Origin: Clostridia bacterium
GTDB lineage: Bacteria; Bacillota; Clostridia; Oscillospirales; Acutalibacteraceae
Length of the DNA: 64,000 nt
Assembly: GCA_017516315.1 (NCBI GenBank)
Contig: JAFXDE010000022.1
Coordinates: forward strand, 1 to 64,000
Reading direction: 5' to 3'
Notes under the pieces: generated by a model
Seen by the model: the letters and a program-made list of their open reading frames with translations, nothing else
Databases searched by the model: none
What the model was told of the DNA's origin: nothing
Part shown: one piece after another, positions 34,219 through 42,924 of the stretch
How positions within the stretch are numbered: the first letter of the stretch is position 1
Layout: every line of letters starts with the position of its first letter
Program-made: the position numbers and the translations under genes

Positions 34219-37200
34219 TTATTTTACCTTTACACTATTTACGCTGCTGTATGCACCGTAAACATTCTTACCGCTGACCTTCTTATAGGCTCTGATTCTT
34301 ACATAATATTTCGTAGCGTTCTTGAGCTTTTTGAGAGTTGTTTTCTTTGTCTTCTGCTTTTTGATATAAGTGGTCTTAGTGGTTTTCTTAGTGAACTTTT
34401 TAGAAGTGGAGTAGCTTATCTGATAGCCGTCTGCACCCTTTACCGTCTTCCAGGAAAGACCCATAGCATCATTTTTTGCCGTGAGCTTAAGTGAGCCTAC
34501 CTTAGCGGGATTGATGCTGAACTCGAGAGTCTTTGTGCCGGTATAATTGCCCTTGAAGGTGATAATAACCTTACCCTTACCTATAGCCTTGTTTTTCGAA
34601 TACTTTACAGTGTAGTCCTTACCGTTTACAAGCACCTTGCCCTTATAATCCTTTACGGTAACGGAAGGCTTAAAGGCTTTACCTGTATAGGTATAGGAAG
34701 TTTTAGAAAGCTTAAAGGTCTGGATTCTGTAAATCTTTTTGGAGGAAGTCTTTCCGCAAAGAGTACAGGTTGTCTTTATGTATCCCGGTCCCTTGTCTGT
34801 AGCGGGAGTTACGGTTTCTTTGTTTATGTGAGTCTTTGCAGGTATGGAGGTTACATCCGTCTTTGCATCGCAATAGATACAGTGACGGGATTTGCTTCCC
34901 GCTTTACCGCAGACAGCCTCTGTATCTGTGATAAAATCTTCACTGTAGGTATGCTTGGCGGAAACTGCTCTTTCTTCCCTTGCACCGCACAGATCACAGT
35001 ATCTTTCTTCGGCACCGTTCACGGTACATGAAGCAGCCTTCACTGTAGTCCACTCACCCCAGCCGTGCTTGGCGGTGCCTTCAAAAATAACGGTATCTGT
35101 ACCATTACAGCCTTCTCTGTCGCATACGGCTGTAGCTGTAGGATCCTTGCTGCAGGTGCCGTCATTATTGGGAATATAAGCGCTGAAGCTGTGTCCGAGC
35201 TTAGCACCGTCATCGAAGGTCTCTGCACCCATCTTCACGCATTTACTACAGTCATAATAATACACATTACCCTTTTCACAGTCGGGCTCTGCACGGAAAT
35301 GGTCTCTGTCCTCGATTTTTTCCGTAAATTCATGGAAGCAGGGTCCGTAGGTACCGTCATCGAAAACAGCCGGCTCGCTTCCCTCTGCACACCAATCTTC
35401 AAATACAGGCTTAAGGAATGAGCCGCCGTAAAGAACAATGTTCATATCACCCGCATAAAGCTCATTTTCATTAAGGTTTATAATCTCTCCGAGGAAGGTA
35501 CCGCCCCTGATAACAAGAGCTGTTTTTTCTGTCCAGTTTTCCGTAAGCACCTCTGCGCCGTACTCGATGTCACCGCTTACTGTACCCGTAAAGTCTTCGT
35601 CAAAGGTTACGCTTACACCCTCGGAATAAGCACCCATCATATTATAATAAAGATCGAAGGCTACATTTTTACTTAAAATATTGCTTTCGCCCTTGACTGT
35701 TACCTTGCCGAAATTATTTGAAAGAGCATAAGCACCTTCAACATTTTCAGCGTCGAGAGTTACATTCTCCAATGTTAAGTCGCAATAATTCTGTACGAGG
35801 ATTTTCATATCTCTGCCTGCTTTGAGGGTGCCGTTTCTAAGTGTTACCTTGGCACCCTTTCCGAGGTGCATACCCTGAGTTTCAGAACCCTCAGAGCCGA
35901 CAAGCTCACCGTTTACAGTATATGTAAAGCCACCGAAATCGAGGGTAATTTCTTTATTCTCTGCGACGAATATACCGTCACCCTCCGCATCACAAAGGAA
36001 TGTAAGGGTTGCTTCACCCTCTGTGCTGTCTACTGCTTCCTGAATAGATTCGTATTTCTTTCCGTCAGCAGAAGAAACGATGTACTCCTTGGGAATAACC
36101 TTATAATTTTCACCGTCTTCGATAAGCTTGTAATCCTCTGCACAGTATTCTGATACATCTGCGTCGGAGAATGTGCCTGCATAAGCTGTTATGTTTGCTT
36201 TATCGGCTTCCGTTGTAAGGATTATCTCTCCGAGGAAGGTACCGCCCCTGATAACAAGAGCTGTTTTTTCTGTCCAGTTATCCGTAAGCACCTCTGCGCC
36301 GTACTCGATGTCACCGCTTACTGTACCCGTAAAGTCTTCGTCAAAGGTCACGCTTACACCCTCGGAATAAGCACCCATCATATTATAATAAAGATCGAAG
36401 GCTACATTTTTACTTAAAATATTGCTTTCGCCCTTGACTGTTACCTTGCCGAAATTATTTGAAAGAGCATAAGCACCTTCAGCATTTTCAGCGTCGAGAG
36501 TTACATTCTCCAATGTTAAGTCGCAATAATTCTGTACGAGGATTTTCATATCTCTGTCAGCCTTAAAGGTACCGTTTTTAAGAGTTACTACGGCACCTCT
36601 TCCCAGGTGCATACCCTGAGTCTCTGAGCCCTCAGAGCCGACGAGCGCACCGTTTACTGTATAGGTAAAGCCTTCGAAATCGACGGTGATTTCTTTATCA
36701 GAAGGAACAAATATACCGTCGCCCTCAATATCTGTTTTAAGAGTAAGAACCGTTTCACCCTCAGCAGCATCTACTGCTTCCTGAAGAGTTTCATATTCTT
36801 TACCGTCAGTGGAAGTAACCTTATAATCCTTGGGAACTACCTTGTAATTCTCTCCGTCGGCAACAGCCTTGAAATGCTCAGCGCAGTAATCTGCTATGTC
36901 AGAGTCGGAGAATGTGCCTGCATAAGCTGTTATGTTTGCTTTGTCTTCGAAGTCAGAGGAGCTTCTGATTTCACCGAGGAATGTGCCGCCTTTTATAACA
37001 AGAGCAGTCTTCTCTGTCCATCCCTCTGCCACAGCATAAGCGCCGTATTCGATATCACCTTTTACAGTACCTGTAAAGGTTTCGTCGAAGGTAACATTAA
37101 CTCCCTCGGAATATGCACCGATAAGGTTATACCAGAGATCGAATGCCACATAGTCACTGCTGATATCCGTCTTTCCCCTTACGGTAACATTGCCGCAGTT

Positions 37201-38439
37201 ATTTGAAAGAGCATAAGCATACTGATAATCTACGCCTGTAACATCGAGAAGCATATTCTCTACAGTAAGGTCACTGTAATTCTGAACGAGGAATTTTACA
37301 TCCTTACCTGCCTTGAGAGTGCCGTTCTTAAGTGTTACCCTTGCCCCCTTAAGAAGCTGCATAGCCTGAGTTTCTGTTCCTGCAGAGCCTACGAGCTTAC
37401 CGTCAACTGTGTATGTAAAGCCACCGAAATCAAAGATAATTTCCTTTCCCTCGGGAACTACCACGCCGTCACCGCTTGCATCAGCGAGAAGTGTAAGAAC
37501 AGCTTCGCTCTCCGCAGCTTCTACTGCTTCCTGAAGAGATTCGTATTTATTTCCCTTTGCATCCGAAACAATGTAATTATTAGGAACTACTCTGAATCTT
37601 TCACCGTCTTCAATAACCTTGTAATCCTCTGCACAGAAATTCTCTACTCTCGGGTCAATGAATGTACCGCCGTAAAGGACGATATTTGCCTGAGAGAAAT
37701 CAAAATCTGAGCTTTTAAGGAAGGCACCGTCAAAGGTTCCGTTCTTTACGGTAAGAGCAGTTTTTTCAAACCAGCCGTCTGCTGCCACATCTGCACCGTA
37801 TTCAATCATACCGTCAACCGTACCCGTAAAGTTCTCATCAAAGGTAACGCTTACGCCCTCGGGGTAATTTCCCTGCAGGTTATACCATAAATCAAAGGCA
37901 GTATTATCACAGCTGATGTTGCTTTCACCGGTAACGAGAATATCACCGCAGTTGTTTGAAAGAGCATAAAGAGCTCCGTCACCCTCGAGATTAAAATCAT
38001 CTACAGTAAGATCACTGTAATTCTGTACGAGTATCTTTACTTCTCCGCCTGCCTTGAGTGTACCGTTTTTAAGAGTTACCTCAGCATCTCTGAGAAGCTG
38101 CATACCCGATGTTTCTGTGCCTGCAGAGCCCACAAGTTTACCGCTTACCGTGTAGGTAAAGCCACCGAAATCGAAGATAATTTCTTTTCCTTCGGGAACT
38201 ATAACACCGTCGCCCTCGGCATCAGCGGTTAAAATAACCGTCGCACCGTTTTCAGCCTCATTGACGGCTTCCTGTAAGCTTTCATAAAGAGTCTCGCCCA
38301 CGGAAGCGATGTATTCTGCTTCCTGTTCCTCTTCTGCATCTGTGGCTGATACAGGAGTAAGTCCTGCAGTGAACACCATAAGAAAAGCCATAGCAAAAGC
38401 TGTCAGCTTTTTAAGAATAAAGGTTTTACTGTTTTCCAT
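34219..38439 (-). CDS. Large secreted protein with four 247-residue repeats
   Basis: 1406 residues: signal peptide (about 1-33), four tandem repeats (about 43-288, 289-537, 538-785, 786-1027), a Cys-rich region (about 1030-1230) with spaced CxxC pairs, a bacterial Ig-like/MBG-like segment (SKTSYTYTGKAFKPSVTVKDYKG) and a C-terminal Fn3 domain (GLSWKTVKGADGYQISYS...YYVRIRAYK). Each repeat has YESLQEAV, GDGV/GDGI, FGGFTYTV, TLKNGTLKAG, KILVQNY.DLT and ALSNN, which looks like a right-handed beta-helix (pectate-lyase-like) with no catalytic set I can identify. No LPXTG anchor. It may bind polysaccharide or serve as adhesin. Repeats 3 and 4 are nearly identical in DNA. Third gene of the beta-mannosidase operon. 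Confidence 0.85.
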   Translation of the reverse strand: MENSKTFILKKLTAFAMAFLMVFTAGLTPVSATDAEEEQEAEYIASVGETLYESLQEAVNEAENGATVILTADAEGDGVIVPEGKEIIFDFGGFTYTVSGKLVGSAGTETSGMQLLRDAEVTLKNGTLKAGGEVKILVQNYSDLTVDDFNLEGDGALYALSNNCGDILVTGESNISCDNTAFDLWYNLQGNYPEGVSVTFDENFTGTVDGMIEYGADVAADGWFEKTALTVKNGTFDGAFLKSSDFDFSQANIVLYGGTFIDPRVENFCAEDYKVIEDGERFRVVPNNYIVSDAKGNKYESLQEAVEAAESEAVLTLLADASGDGVVVPEGKEIIFDFGGFTYTVDGKLVGSAGTETQAMQLLKGARVTLKNGTLKAGKDVKFLVQNYSDLTVENMLLDVTGVDYQYAYALSNNCGNVTVRGKTDISSDYVAFDLWYNLIGAYSEGVNVTFDETFTGTVKGDIEYGAYAVAEGWTEKTALVIKGGTFLGEIRSSSDFEDKANITAYAGTFSDSDIADYCAEHFKAVADGENYKVVPKDYKVTSTDGKEYETLQEAVDAAEGETVLTLKTDIEGDGIFVPSDKEITVDFEGFTYTVNGALVGSEGSETQGMHLGRGAVVTLKNGTFKADRDMKILVQNYCDLTLENVTLDAENAEGAYALSNNFGKVTVKGESNILSKNVAFDLYYNMMGAYSEGVSVTFDEDFTGTVSGDIEYGAEVLTDNWTEKTALVIRGGTFLGEIILTTEADKANITAYAGTFSDADVSEYCAEDYKLIEDGENYKVIPKEYIVSSADGKKYESIQEAVDSTEGEATLTFLCDAEGDGIFVAENKEITLDFGGFTYTVNGELVGSEGSETQGMHLGKGAKVTLRNGTLKAGRDMKILVQNYCDLTLENVTLDAENVEGAYALSNNFGKVTVKGESNILSKNVAFDLYYNMMGAYSEGVSVTFDEDFTGTVSGDIEYGAEVLTENWTEKTALVIRGGTFLGEIINLNENELYAGDMNIVLYGGSFLKPVFEDWCAEGSEPAVFDDGTYGPCFHEFTEKIEDRDHFRAEPDCEKGNVYYYDCSKCVKMGAETFDDGAKLGHSFSAYIPNNDGTCSKDPTATAVCDREGCNGTDTVIFEGTAKHGWGEWTTVKAASCTVNGAEERYCDLCGAREERAVSAKHTYSEDFITDTEAVCGKAGSKSRHCIYCDAKTDVTSIPAKTHINKETVTPATDKGPGYIKTTCTLCGKTSSKKIYRIQTFKLSKTSYTYTGKAFKPSVTVKDYKGKVLVNGKDYTVKYSKNKAIGKGKVIITFKGNYTGTKTLEFSINPAKVGSLKLTAKNDAMGLSWKTVKGADGYQISYSTSKKFTKKTTKTTYIKKQKTKKTTLKKLKNATKYYVRIRAYKKVSGKNVYGAYSSVNSVKVK
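35483..35815. repeat. Near-identical internal repeat unit (in repeat 4)
   Basis: 333 bases that match 36224-36556 with three substitutions by eye, at a period of 741 bases (247 codons). Confidence 0.9.
36224..36556. repeat. Near-identical internal repeat unit (in repeat 3)
   Basis: Partner of 35483-35815. The neighbouring parts of the same repeats diverge much more, so the identity is confined to this block. Confidence 0.9.
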
Positions 38440-38483
38440 TTTCGTTTGCTCCTTTTATTTAAGAGTGATATTTATGTTAACTG

Positions 38484-39044
38484 TCAGAGCTTTATCTGAC
38501 GGAGACTTTCCGTGTCCTTAAAGTGTATGCCAGTTATTCCCAGCTCACCGAGCTTTTCCAGATTGGCAAGGCTGTCGTCAACCATATAAATCTCCTCGTA
38601 TACCTTGCCGAAGGATGCTACACAGTGGAGATATATTTTCGGGTCAGGCTTGGCCATCCTGAGACTGCTGGAAACAAACATCTTATCGAAAAGCTGAGTG
38701 ATACCCTTTTCCTCGAAAAGCCTTTCCACAAAGCCCGTAGGTGCATTGGAAAGAAGCGCCACATCAGCCTTCTCACGGATTTTTTTGATTTCCTCTACCA
38801 TACGGGGCCGAAGATGAATAAGTCCGTTCCATTCGGAGAGGATGTCCTCTTTTTTCATTCCCAGATCCTCAGCCATACGGTCGAAAAGCTCCTCACGGGT
38901 GATTTCTCCGAGATCGGCAGGAATAAAATATTTATCCTTAAGAACTTTCGCTGTTTCCTCGTCGAAATGTCTTCTGAAAAAAACAGGTGCGATTTCGTCG
39001 AAGATTACACCGAAGCAATCAAAAATAACCAGCTTATTTTTCAT
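38484..39044 (-). CDS. HAD-family hydrolase
   Basis: A 186-residue HAD subfamily IA protein: nucleophile in VIFDCFGVIFDE (Asp near 9), ALLSNAPTGFVERLF (motif II Ser/Asn), MAKPDPKIY (motif III Lys) and YMVDDSLANLEKLGELG (motif IV). The residue two after the nucleophile is Phe rather than Asp, as in the YihX-like group (DLGNV), where sugar phosphates are substrates. Two bases after the GDPD stop; AAGGAG lies inside that gene. Forty-four bases before the repeat protein. Confidence 0.92.
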   Translation of the reverse strand: MKNKLVIFDCFGVIFDEIAPVFFRRHFDEETAKVLKDKYFIPADLGEITREELFDRMAEDLGMKKEDILSEWNGLIHLRPRMVEEIKKIREKADVALLSNAPTGFVERLFEEKGITQLFDKMFVSSSLRMAKPDPKIYLHCVASFGKVYEEIYMVDDSLANLEKLGELGITGIHFKDTESLRQIKL

Positions 39045-39046
39045 TC

Positions 39047-39886
39047 TTATTCTCCTTTTCTGTAGTATCTGTCGGTCCTTTTCAGATAATCGGCAAGCAT
39101 CATCGTCCAGTCAGTTTGGATAAAATCGAAGCCCTTATCCGCAAGCCAACCCCAGCCGTAGTCCTCGCTGACAGTCAGAGCGCTGTCATCGCTGTGACCG
39201 CCCGAAAGCTGCTGACGGTAGTCATAGATAATAGCATTTGCCCAGAGAAGCTTTCCCTCGGAGTGCATCTTATCTATAAATTCCTCTGAGGCAAGATATG
39301 AGCTGTCATTTCTGAAAAGCACCTCAGCACCCACATAGTTGATATTTCTTTTCATGAGCTCCTCATGGCAGGTATGTTCTTCCTTTACTATAGGAATAAA
39401 GGGCAGGTCGGGAGCAAGATTTTCAAGAAGGTCGAACACCTTTTTTGACGGCTTACTTTTGACCAGACACTGCTCAGTCATACCGTGAGCCTTTATGGCC
39501 TTATATATCTTTTCGGGGGCAGACCAGAATTTATCGATATTTATGTAGCATCTGTCCTTAAAGCAGTCGAGGAATTCCTCGAAATCAGGTACGGTGAACT
39601 GTGTCCTTGTACGGTCATAGTTCACATAATGCTGTTTTTTAATAAGACTCAGGGGCAGCGCACCGAAATAAAGAGGCTTACCGAAATGAGATATTTCCTT
39701 CATCGGATGGAAAAGATAAAGCTTACCGTCACCGCTGACGCTCACATCCGCTTCTATCATATCAGCACCCTGTTTAAGGGCGATTTCATAGGCAGCTATA
39801 GTATTGCAGGGTATATTCCCTCCGCAGGCTCCTCTGTGAGCAACGATAATGATATTATCTTTTGCTTTTTCAGTAATCGTTTTCAT
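39047..39886 (-). CDS. Glycerophosphodiester phosphodiesterase (cytoplasmic type)
   Basis: 279 residues with the GDPD motifs VAHRGACGGNIPCNTIAAYEIA (His-Arg near 17-18; the usual PEN is IPCN), GADMIEADVSVSGDGKLYLFHPM (metal ligands, second His) and a C-terminal GFDFIQTDW. No signal peptide. The N-terminal motif is degenerate (PCNT instead of PENT), so activity or substrate may differ from the membrane paralogue at 8633-9484. First gene of the operon reading to 30713; GAGGAAAAGAG precedes the ATG. Confidence 0.88.
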   Translation of the reverse strand: MKTITEKAKDNIIIVAHRGACGGNIPCNTIAAYEIALKQGADMIEADVSVSGDGKLYLFHPMKEISHFGKPLYFGALPLSLIKKQHYVNYDRTRTQFTVPDFEEFLDCFKDRCYINIDKFWSAPEKIYKAIKAHGMTEQCLVKSKPSKKVFDLLENLAPDLPFIPIVKEEHTCHEELMKRNINYVGAEVLFRNDSSYLASEEFIDKMHSEGKLLWANAIIYDYRQQLSGGHSDDSALTVSEDYGWGWLADKGFDFIQTDWTMMLADYLKRTDRYYRKGE

Positions 39887-39920
39887 TCTCTTTTCCTCTT
39901 ATATATAATTATACATTATA

Positions 39921-39949
39921 AGTATAAATGAAACTTCTCCTTTAGTCAA
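39921..39949 (-). promoter_or_regulatory. Promoter of the GDPD-to-hydrolase operon
   Basis: Minus strand TTGACT (39949-39944), 17 bases, TATACT (39926-39921). It diverges from the cobalamin-controlled promoter that begins at 39961. Confidence 0.65.
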
Positions 39950-39960
39950 GAAAAACCGCC

Positions 39961-39989
39961 TTGACAGAAGAAAATTTTTATGTTATTTT
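39961..39989 (+). promoter_or_regulatory. Promoter of the cobalamin-controlled unit
   Basis: TTGACA (39961-39966), then TATTTT (39984-39989) at 17 bases; TTATTT at 16 is an alternative. The -10 is weak. Confidence 0.5.
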
Positions 39990-40041
39990 AACTCTGCGGA
40001 AGGAGTAAAGACTCCTCCGACGAAAAAGTTAATAAAAACGT

Positions 40042-40260
40042 TACAGGTGTCGGACGGATAGGTAAGCTTATCCGTAAGGTGAAAAGGGAAGCAGGGTGAA
40101 AGTCCCTCACGAACTCGTCGCTGTAAGGAAGGAGTCCTTTTCCATTATGTCATTGTCACGGATGTGGCGAGAAGACGGAAAAGGGTGTTGAAGGCCGAAG
40201 TCAGAAGACCTGCCCGTAACGATATTGTGGAGCTGCGAGTAACCGGCTTAACGCAAGGAC
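40042..40260 (+). promoter_or_regulatory. Cobalamin riboswitch
   Basis: The core is unmistakable: AAAAGGGAAGC, GGGTGAAAGTCCC, ACTCGTCGCTGTAA, and the B12 box GCCGAAGTCAGAAGACCTGCC at 40194-40214. Cobalamin binding normally turns the gene off. A terminator follows at 40290-40312, and CGCAAGG (about 40251) can pair with CCTTTGCG (about 40285) as a competing structure. It controls the DUF4430 and ECF S genes. Confidence 0.96.
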
Positions 40261-40287
40261 ATATTTTCACAGGATAACTGTGTGCCT

Positions 40288-40312
40288 TTGCGACCTTTTC
40301 GGGTCGTTTTTT
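40288..40312 (+). terminator. Attenuator terminator of the cobalamin riboswitch
   Basis: CGACC-TTTTCG-GGTCG stem followed by TTTTTTG. Lies between the aptamer and the first gene. Confidence 0.85.
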
Positions 40313-40383
40313 GTTTCCTGAGGTAGAGAAAATGTCTGCTCACAATCTTTTATTGACAGACAAAAAGAAAGGAAATGAAAAAA

Positions 40384-40779
40384 ATGAAAAAGAAACACAT
40401 TATCGCTCTTATTCTGGCGGTTGTTTTGGTGGCAGGTATGGTCTTTGCATGGTCAACCTTCAGTGAAAAGCCTACAGAAGGAACCAAGGAAATCACTATC
40501 GAGGTAGTAGACGATAAGGAAGCCTCTGTCGTTTACGAGGTGAAAACCGATGCAGAATATCTTATCGGTGCTATGGAGGACGCAGAGGGTCTCACCTTTG
40601 ACGGAAGCGAGGGTCAGTACGGCTTTACCGTAAGCGAAATCAACGGTGTAGTCGCTGATTTTACCGTCGATTCCTCCTACTGGTCATTTTATGTAAATGA
40701 CGAATACTGTAATTACGGTGTTTCCGAGCAGCCCGTAAATGACGGCGACGCCTTCAGAATCGTTTACAGCACCTATTGA
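40384..40779 (+). CDS. Membrane-anchored DUF4430 (transcobalamin-like) protein
   Basis: 131 residues: an N-terminal membrane anchor (HIIALILAVVLVAGMVFAW), a short linker, and one DUF4430 domain ending SYWSFYVNDEYCNYGVSEQPVNDGDAFRIVYSTY. DUF4430 is related to the beta domain of animal transcobalamin/intrinsic factor. Together with the cobalamin riboswitch and the adjacent ECF S component this suggests an extracellular corrinoid-capturing protein. ATG 40384 has AAAGGA 10 bases upstream; an ATG at 40375 is in frame but too close to it. No lipobox. Confidence 0.85.
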   Translation: MKKKHIIALILAVVLVAGMVFAWSTFSEKPTEGTKEITIEVVDDKEASVVYEVKTDAEYLIGAMEDAEGLTFDGSEGQYGFTVSEINGVVADFTVDSSYWSFYVNDEYCNYGVSEQPVNDGDAFRIVYSTY

Positions 40780-40780
40780 A

Positions 40781-41287
40781 ATGAAAAAGACTTCCGCTTT
40801 TGATGTAGCTCTCGTAGGCATAATGGTTGCCGTTATCGAGGTTTGCAAGGTAGCTATGATGGAGCTTCCGAATATCGAGCTTACCTCCTTTTGGCTTATT
40901 ATGTTCTCAAAGCATTTCGGTAATAAGGTTTACTTCGTTGTTCCCGTATTTATACTTCTCGAGGGTGCGATTTTCGGCTTCGGAGACTGGTGGGTAATGT
41001 ATCTTTACGCCTGGCCTCTCCTCGTACTCGTGACGAGAGTTTTCCGTAAAAGCGACGAAGCACTCACATGGGCTATTATCTCAGGCTTTTTCGGACTTTC
41101 CTTCGGCTTCCTCTGTGTACTGAGCAAGGCTGTATTTTTAGGAAGTCTGCCCGCCGCCTTCTCCTGGTGGATTGCGGGCATACCCTGGGACCTGGTTCAC
41201 GGTGCGGCAAACTTTATACTGATGCTCCTTCTCTATAAGCCTATGAGCAAGGCTATGATACGGGTTGAGAAATCCGTATCGGGATAA
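40781..41287 (+). CDS. ECF transporter S component, likely for a corrinoid
   Basis: ECF S components bind a vitamin in the membrane and share an energising module (EcfA-EcfA'-EcfT) encoded elsewhere; none is in this window. The 168-residue product has about six hydrophobic segments and the C-terminal GIPWDLVHGAANFILMLLLYKP typical of S proteins. The start at 40781 is one base after the upstream stop (TGAAATG), implying translational coupling; the open frame upstream overlaps the previous gene. Riboswitch control points to cobalamin or a precursor (CblT/CbrT-like is a candidate label, not proven). Confidence 0.88.
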   Translation: MKKTSAFDVALVGIMVAVIEVCKVAMMELPNIELTSFWLIMFSKHFGNKVYFVVPVFILLEGAIFGFGDWWVMYLYAWPLLVLVTRVFRKSDEALTWAIISGFFGLSFGFLCVLSKAVFLGSLPAAFSWWIAGIPWDLVHGAANFILMLLLYKPMSKAMIRVEKSVSG

Positions 41288-41316
41288 ACATCAGCTCTTA
41301 AAAATAAAGGCACTTC

Positions 41317-41356
41317 TTCCCTCGGCAAAAGACTCTGCCGAGGGATTTTTATTTGC
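41317..41356 (+). terminator. Terminator after the ECF S gene
   Basis: CCCTCGGCA / TGCCGAGGG stem with an 8-base loop, then ATTTTTATTT. Confidence 0.92.
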
Positions 41357-41363
41357 TTTTTTA

Positions 41364-41393
41364 TTGACAATATTATCCGTAAAATGGTATTAT
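41364..41393 (+). promoter_or_regulatory. araA promoter
   Basis: TTGACA (41364-41369), 18 bases, TATTAT (41388-41393), with TGG just before the -10. Confidence 0.75.
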
Positions 41394-41428
41394 TATTATG
41401 TACAATTATATCCGAGGAGGAAATAAAT

Positions 41429-42916
41429 ATGAAAGCATATAAATTCTGGTTCTGCACAGGCTCCCAGGACCTTTACGGTGATGAATGTCTGCGCAATGTA
41501 GCAGAACACTCAAAGATTATCGTAAACGAGCTCAATAAAAGCGGCATTCTCCCCTACGAGGTAGTATGGAAGCCCACTCTTATCACCAACGAGCTTATCA
41601 GAAAAACCTTCAACGAAGCCAATGTAGACGAGACCTGCGCAGGCGTTATCACCTGGATGCACACCTTCTCTCCCGCAAAGAGCTGGATTTTAGGCCATCA
41701 GGAATACAGAAAGCCTCTTCTTCATTTACATACACAGTTCAATGAAGAAATTCCCTACGACACCATTGATATGGACTTCATGAATGAAAACCAGTCAGCT
41801 CACGGTGACAGAGAATATGCTCACATTCTCTCCCGTATGGGCATCGAAAGAGAAACAGTGGTAGGACACTGGTCCCTCGATGCAGTCAAAAAAAGAATCG
41901 CTGCCTGGATGAGAACTGCCGTAGGTATCGCAGAAAGCAGTCACATCCGTGTTATGAGAGTGGCTGACAATATGAGAAATGTAGCCGTTACCGAGGGTGA
42001 CAAGGTAGAGGCACAGCTTAAGTTCGGCTGGGAAATCGACGCTTATCCCGTAAACGAAATCGCAGAAAGCGTAGATGCCGTTTCCGTTTCCGATGTAAAG
42101 GCTCTCACCGACGAATACTACGAAAAATATGACATAATCCTCGAAGGCAGAGACCCCGCTGAATTCAGACGCCATGTAGAGGTTCAGGCACAGATTGAGC
42201 TCGGCTTCGAGCGCTTCCTTAAGGAGAAAAATTATCAGGCTATCGTTACTCACTTCGGTGATTTGGGCGCTCTTAAGCAGCTTCCCGGCCTTGCTATCCA
42301 GAGACTTATGGAAAAGGGCTACGGCTTCGGTGCAGAGGGTGACTGGAAGGTAGCCGCAATGGTACGCCTTATGAAGATTATGACCGAGGGTATGAAGGGT
42401 GCCAAGGGTACCTCCATGCTCGAGGACTATACTTATAACCTCGTTCCCGGTAAGGAGGGCATCCTTCAGGCTCACATGCTCGAAATCTGTCCCTCCATCG
42501 CCGACGGTAAAATCGGTATCAAATGTAAGCCTCTTTCCATGGGCGAAAGAGAGGACCCCGCCAGACTCGTATTCACCTCCAAGGAGGGTGAGGGTATAGC
42601 ATGCTCACTCGTTGATCTCGGAAATCGCTTCCGTCTCATCATCAATGAGGTTGACTGCATAAAGACGGAAAAGGAAATGCCCTCTCTTCCCACAGCCACT
42701 AACTTCTGGGTACCCAGACCCGACTTCTACACAGGTGTAGAGGCTTGGCTTATGGCCGGCGGCGCTCACCATACAGCCTTCAGCTATGACCTAACCTCAA
42801 AGCAGATGTGCGACTGGGCAGATGCTATGGGTATCGAATCCGTAGTTATCGGTAAGAACACAAACATCGCCGACTTCAAAAAGGAACTCCGTCTCGGCAG
42901 CGTTTATTACAGATGA
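41429..42916 (+). CDS. araA: L-arabinose isomerase
   Basis: AraA interconverts L-arabinose and L-ribulose (Mn2+ dependent). The 495-residue protein begins MKAYKFWFCTGSQDLYGDECL and includes TWMHTFSPAKSWI, HLHTQFNEEIPYDTIDMDFMNENQSAHGDREY, GFGAEGDWKVAAMVRLMK, MLEDYTYN and MLEICPS, and C-terminal GGAHHTAFSY, matching the family with metal-binding Glu and His positions. GAGGAGG sets the start at 41429. Followed after 8 bases by a sugar kinase; no araD is in the window. Confidence 0.98.
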   Translation: MKAYKFWFCTGSQDLYGDECLRNVAEHSKIIVNELNKSGILPYEVVWKPTLITNELIRKTFNEANVDETCAGVITWMHTFSPAKSWILGHQEYRKPLLHLHTQFNEEIPYDTIDMDFMNENQSAHGDREYAHILSRMGIERETVVGHWSLDAVKKRIAAWMRTAVGIAESSHIRVMRVADNMRNVAVTEGDKVEAQLKFGWEIDAYPVNEIAESVDAVSVSDVKALTDEYYEKYDIILEGRDPAEFRRHVEVQAQIELGFERFLKEKNYQAIVTHFGDLGALKQLPGLAIQRLMEKGYGFGAEGDWKVAAMVRLMKIMTEGMKGAKGTSMLEDYTYNLVPGKEGILQAHMLEICPSIADGKIGIKCKPLSMGEREDPARLVFTSKEGEGIACSLVDLGNRFRLIINEVDCIKTEKEMPSLPTATNFWVPRPDFYTGVEAWLMAGGAHHTAFSYDLTSKQMCDWADAMGIESVVIGKNTNIADFKKELRLGSVYYR

Positions 42917-42924
42917 GGTAAAAA

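Noticed and set aside
40351..40357. TTGACA at 40353 considered as a promoter downstream of the cobalamin attenuator
   Set aside because: No -10 follows before the ribosome site, and it would bypass the riboswitch.
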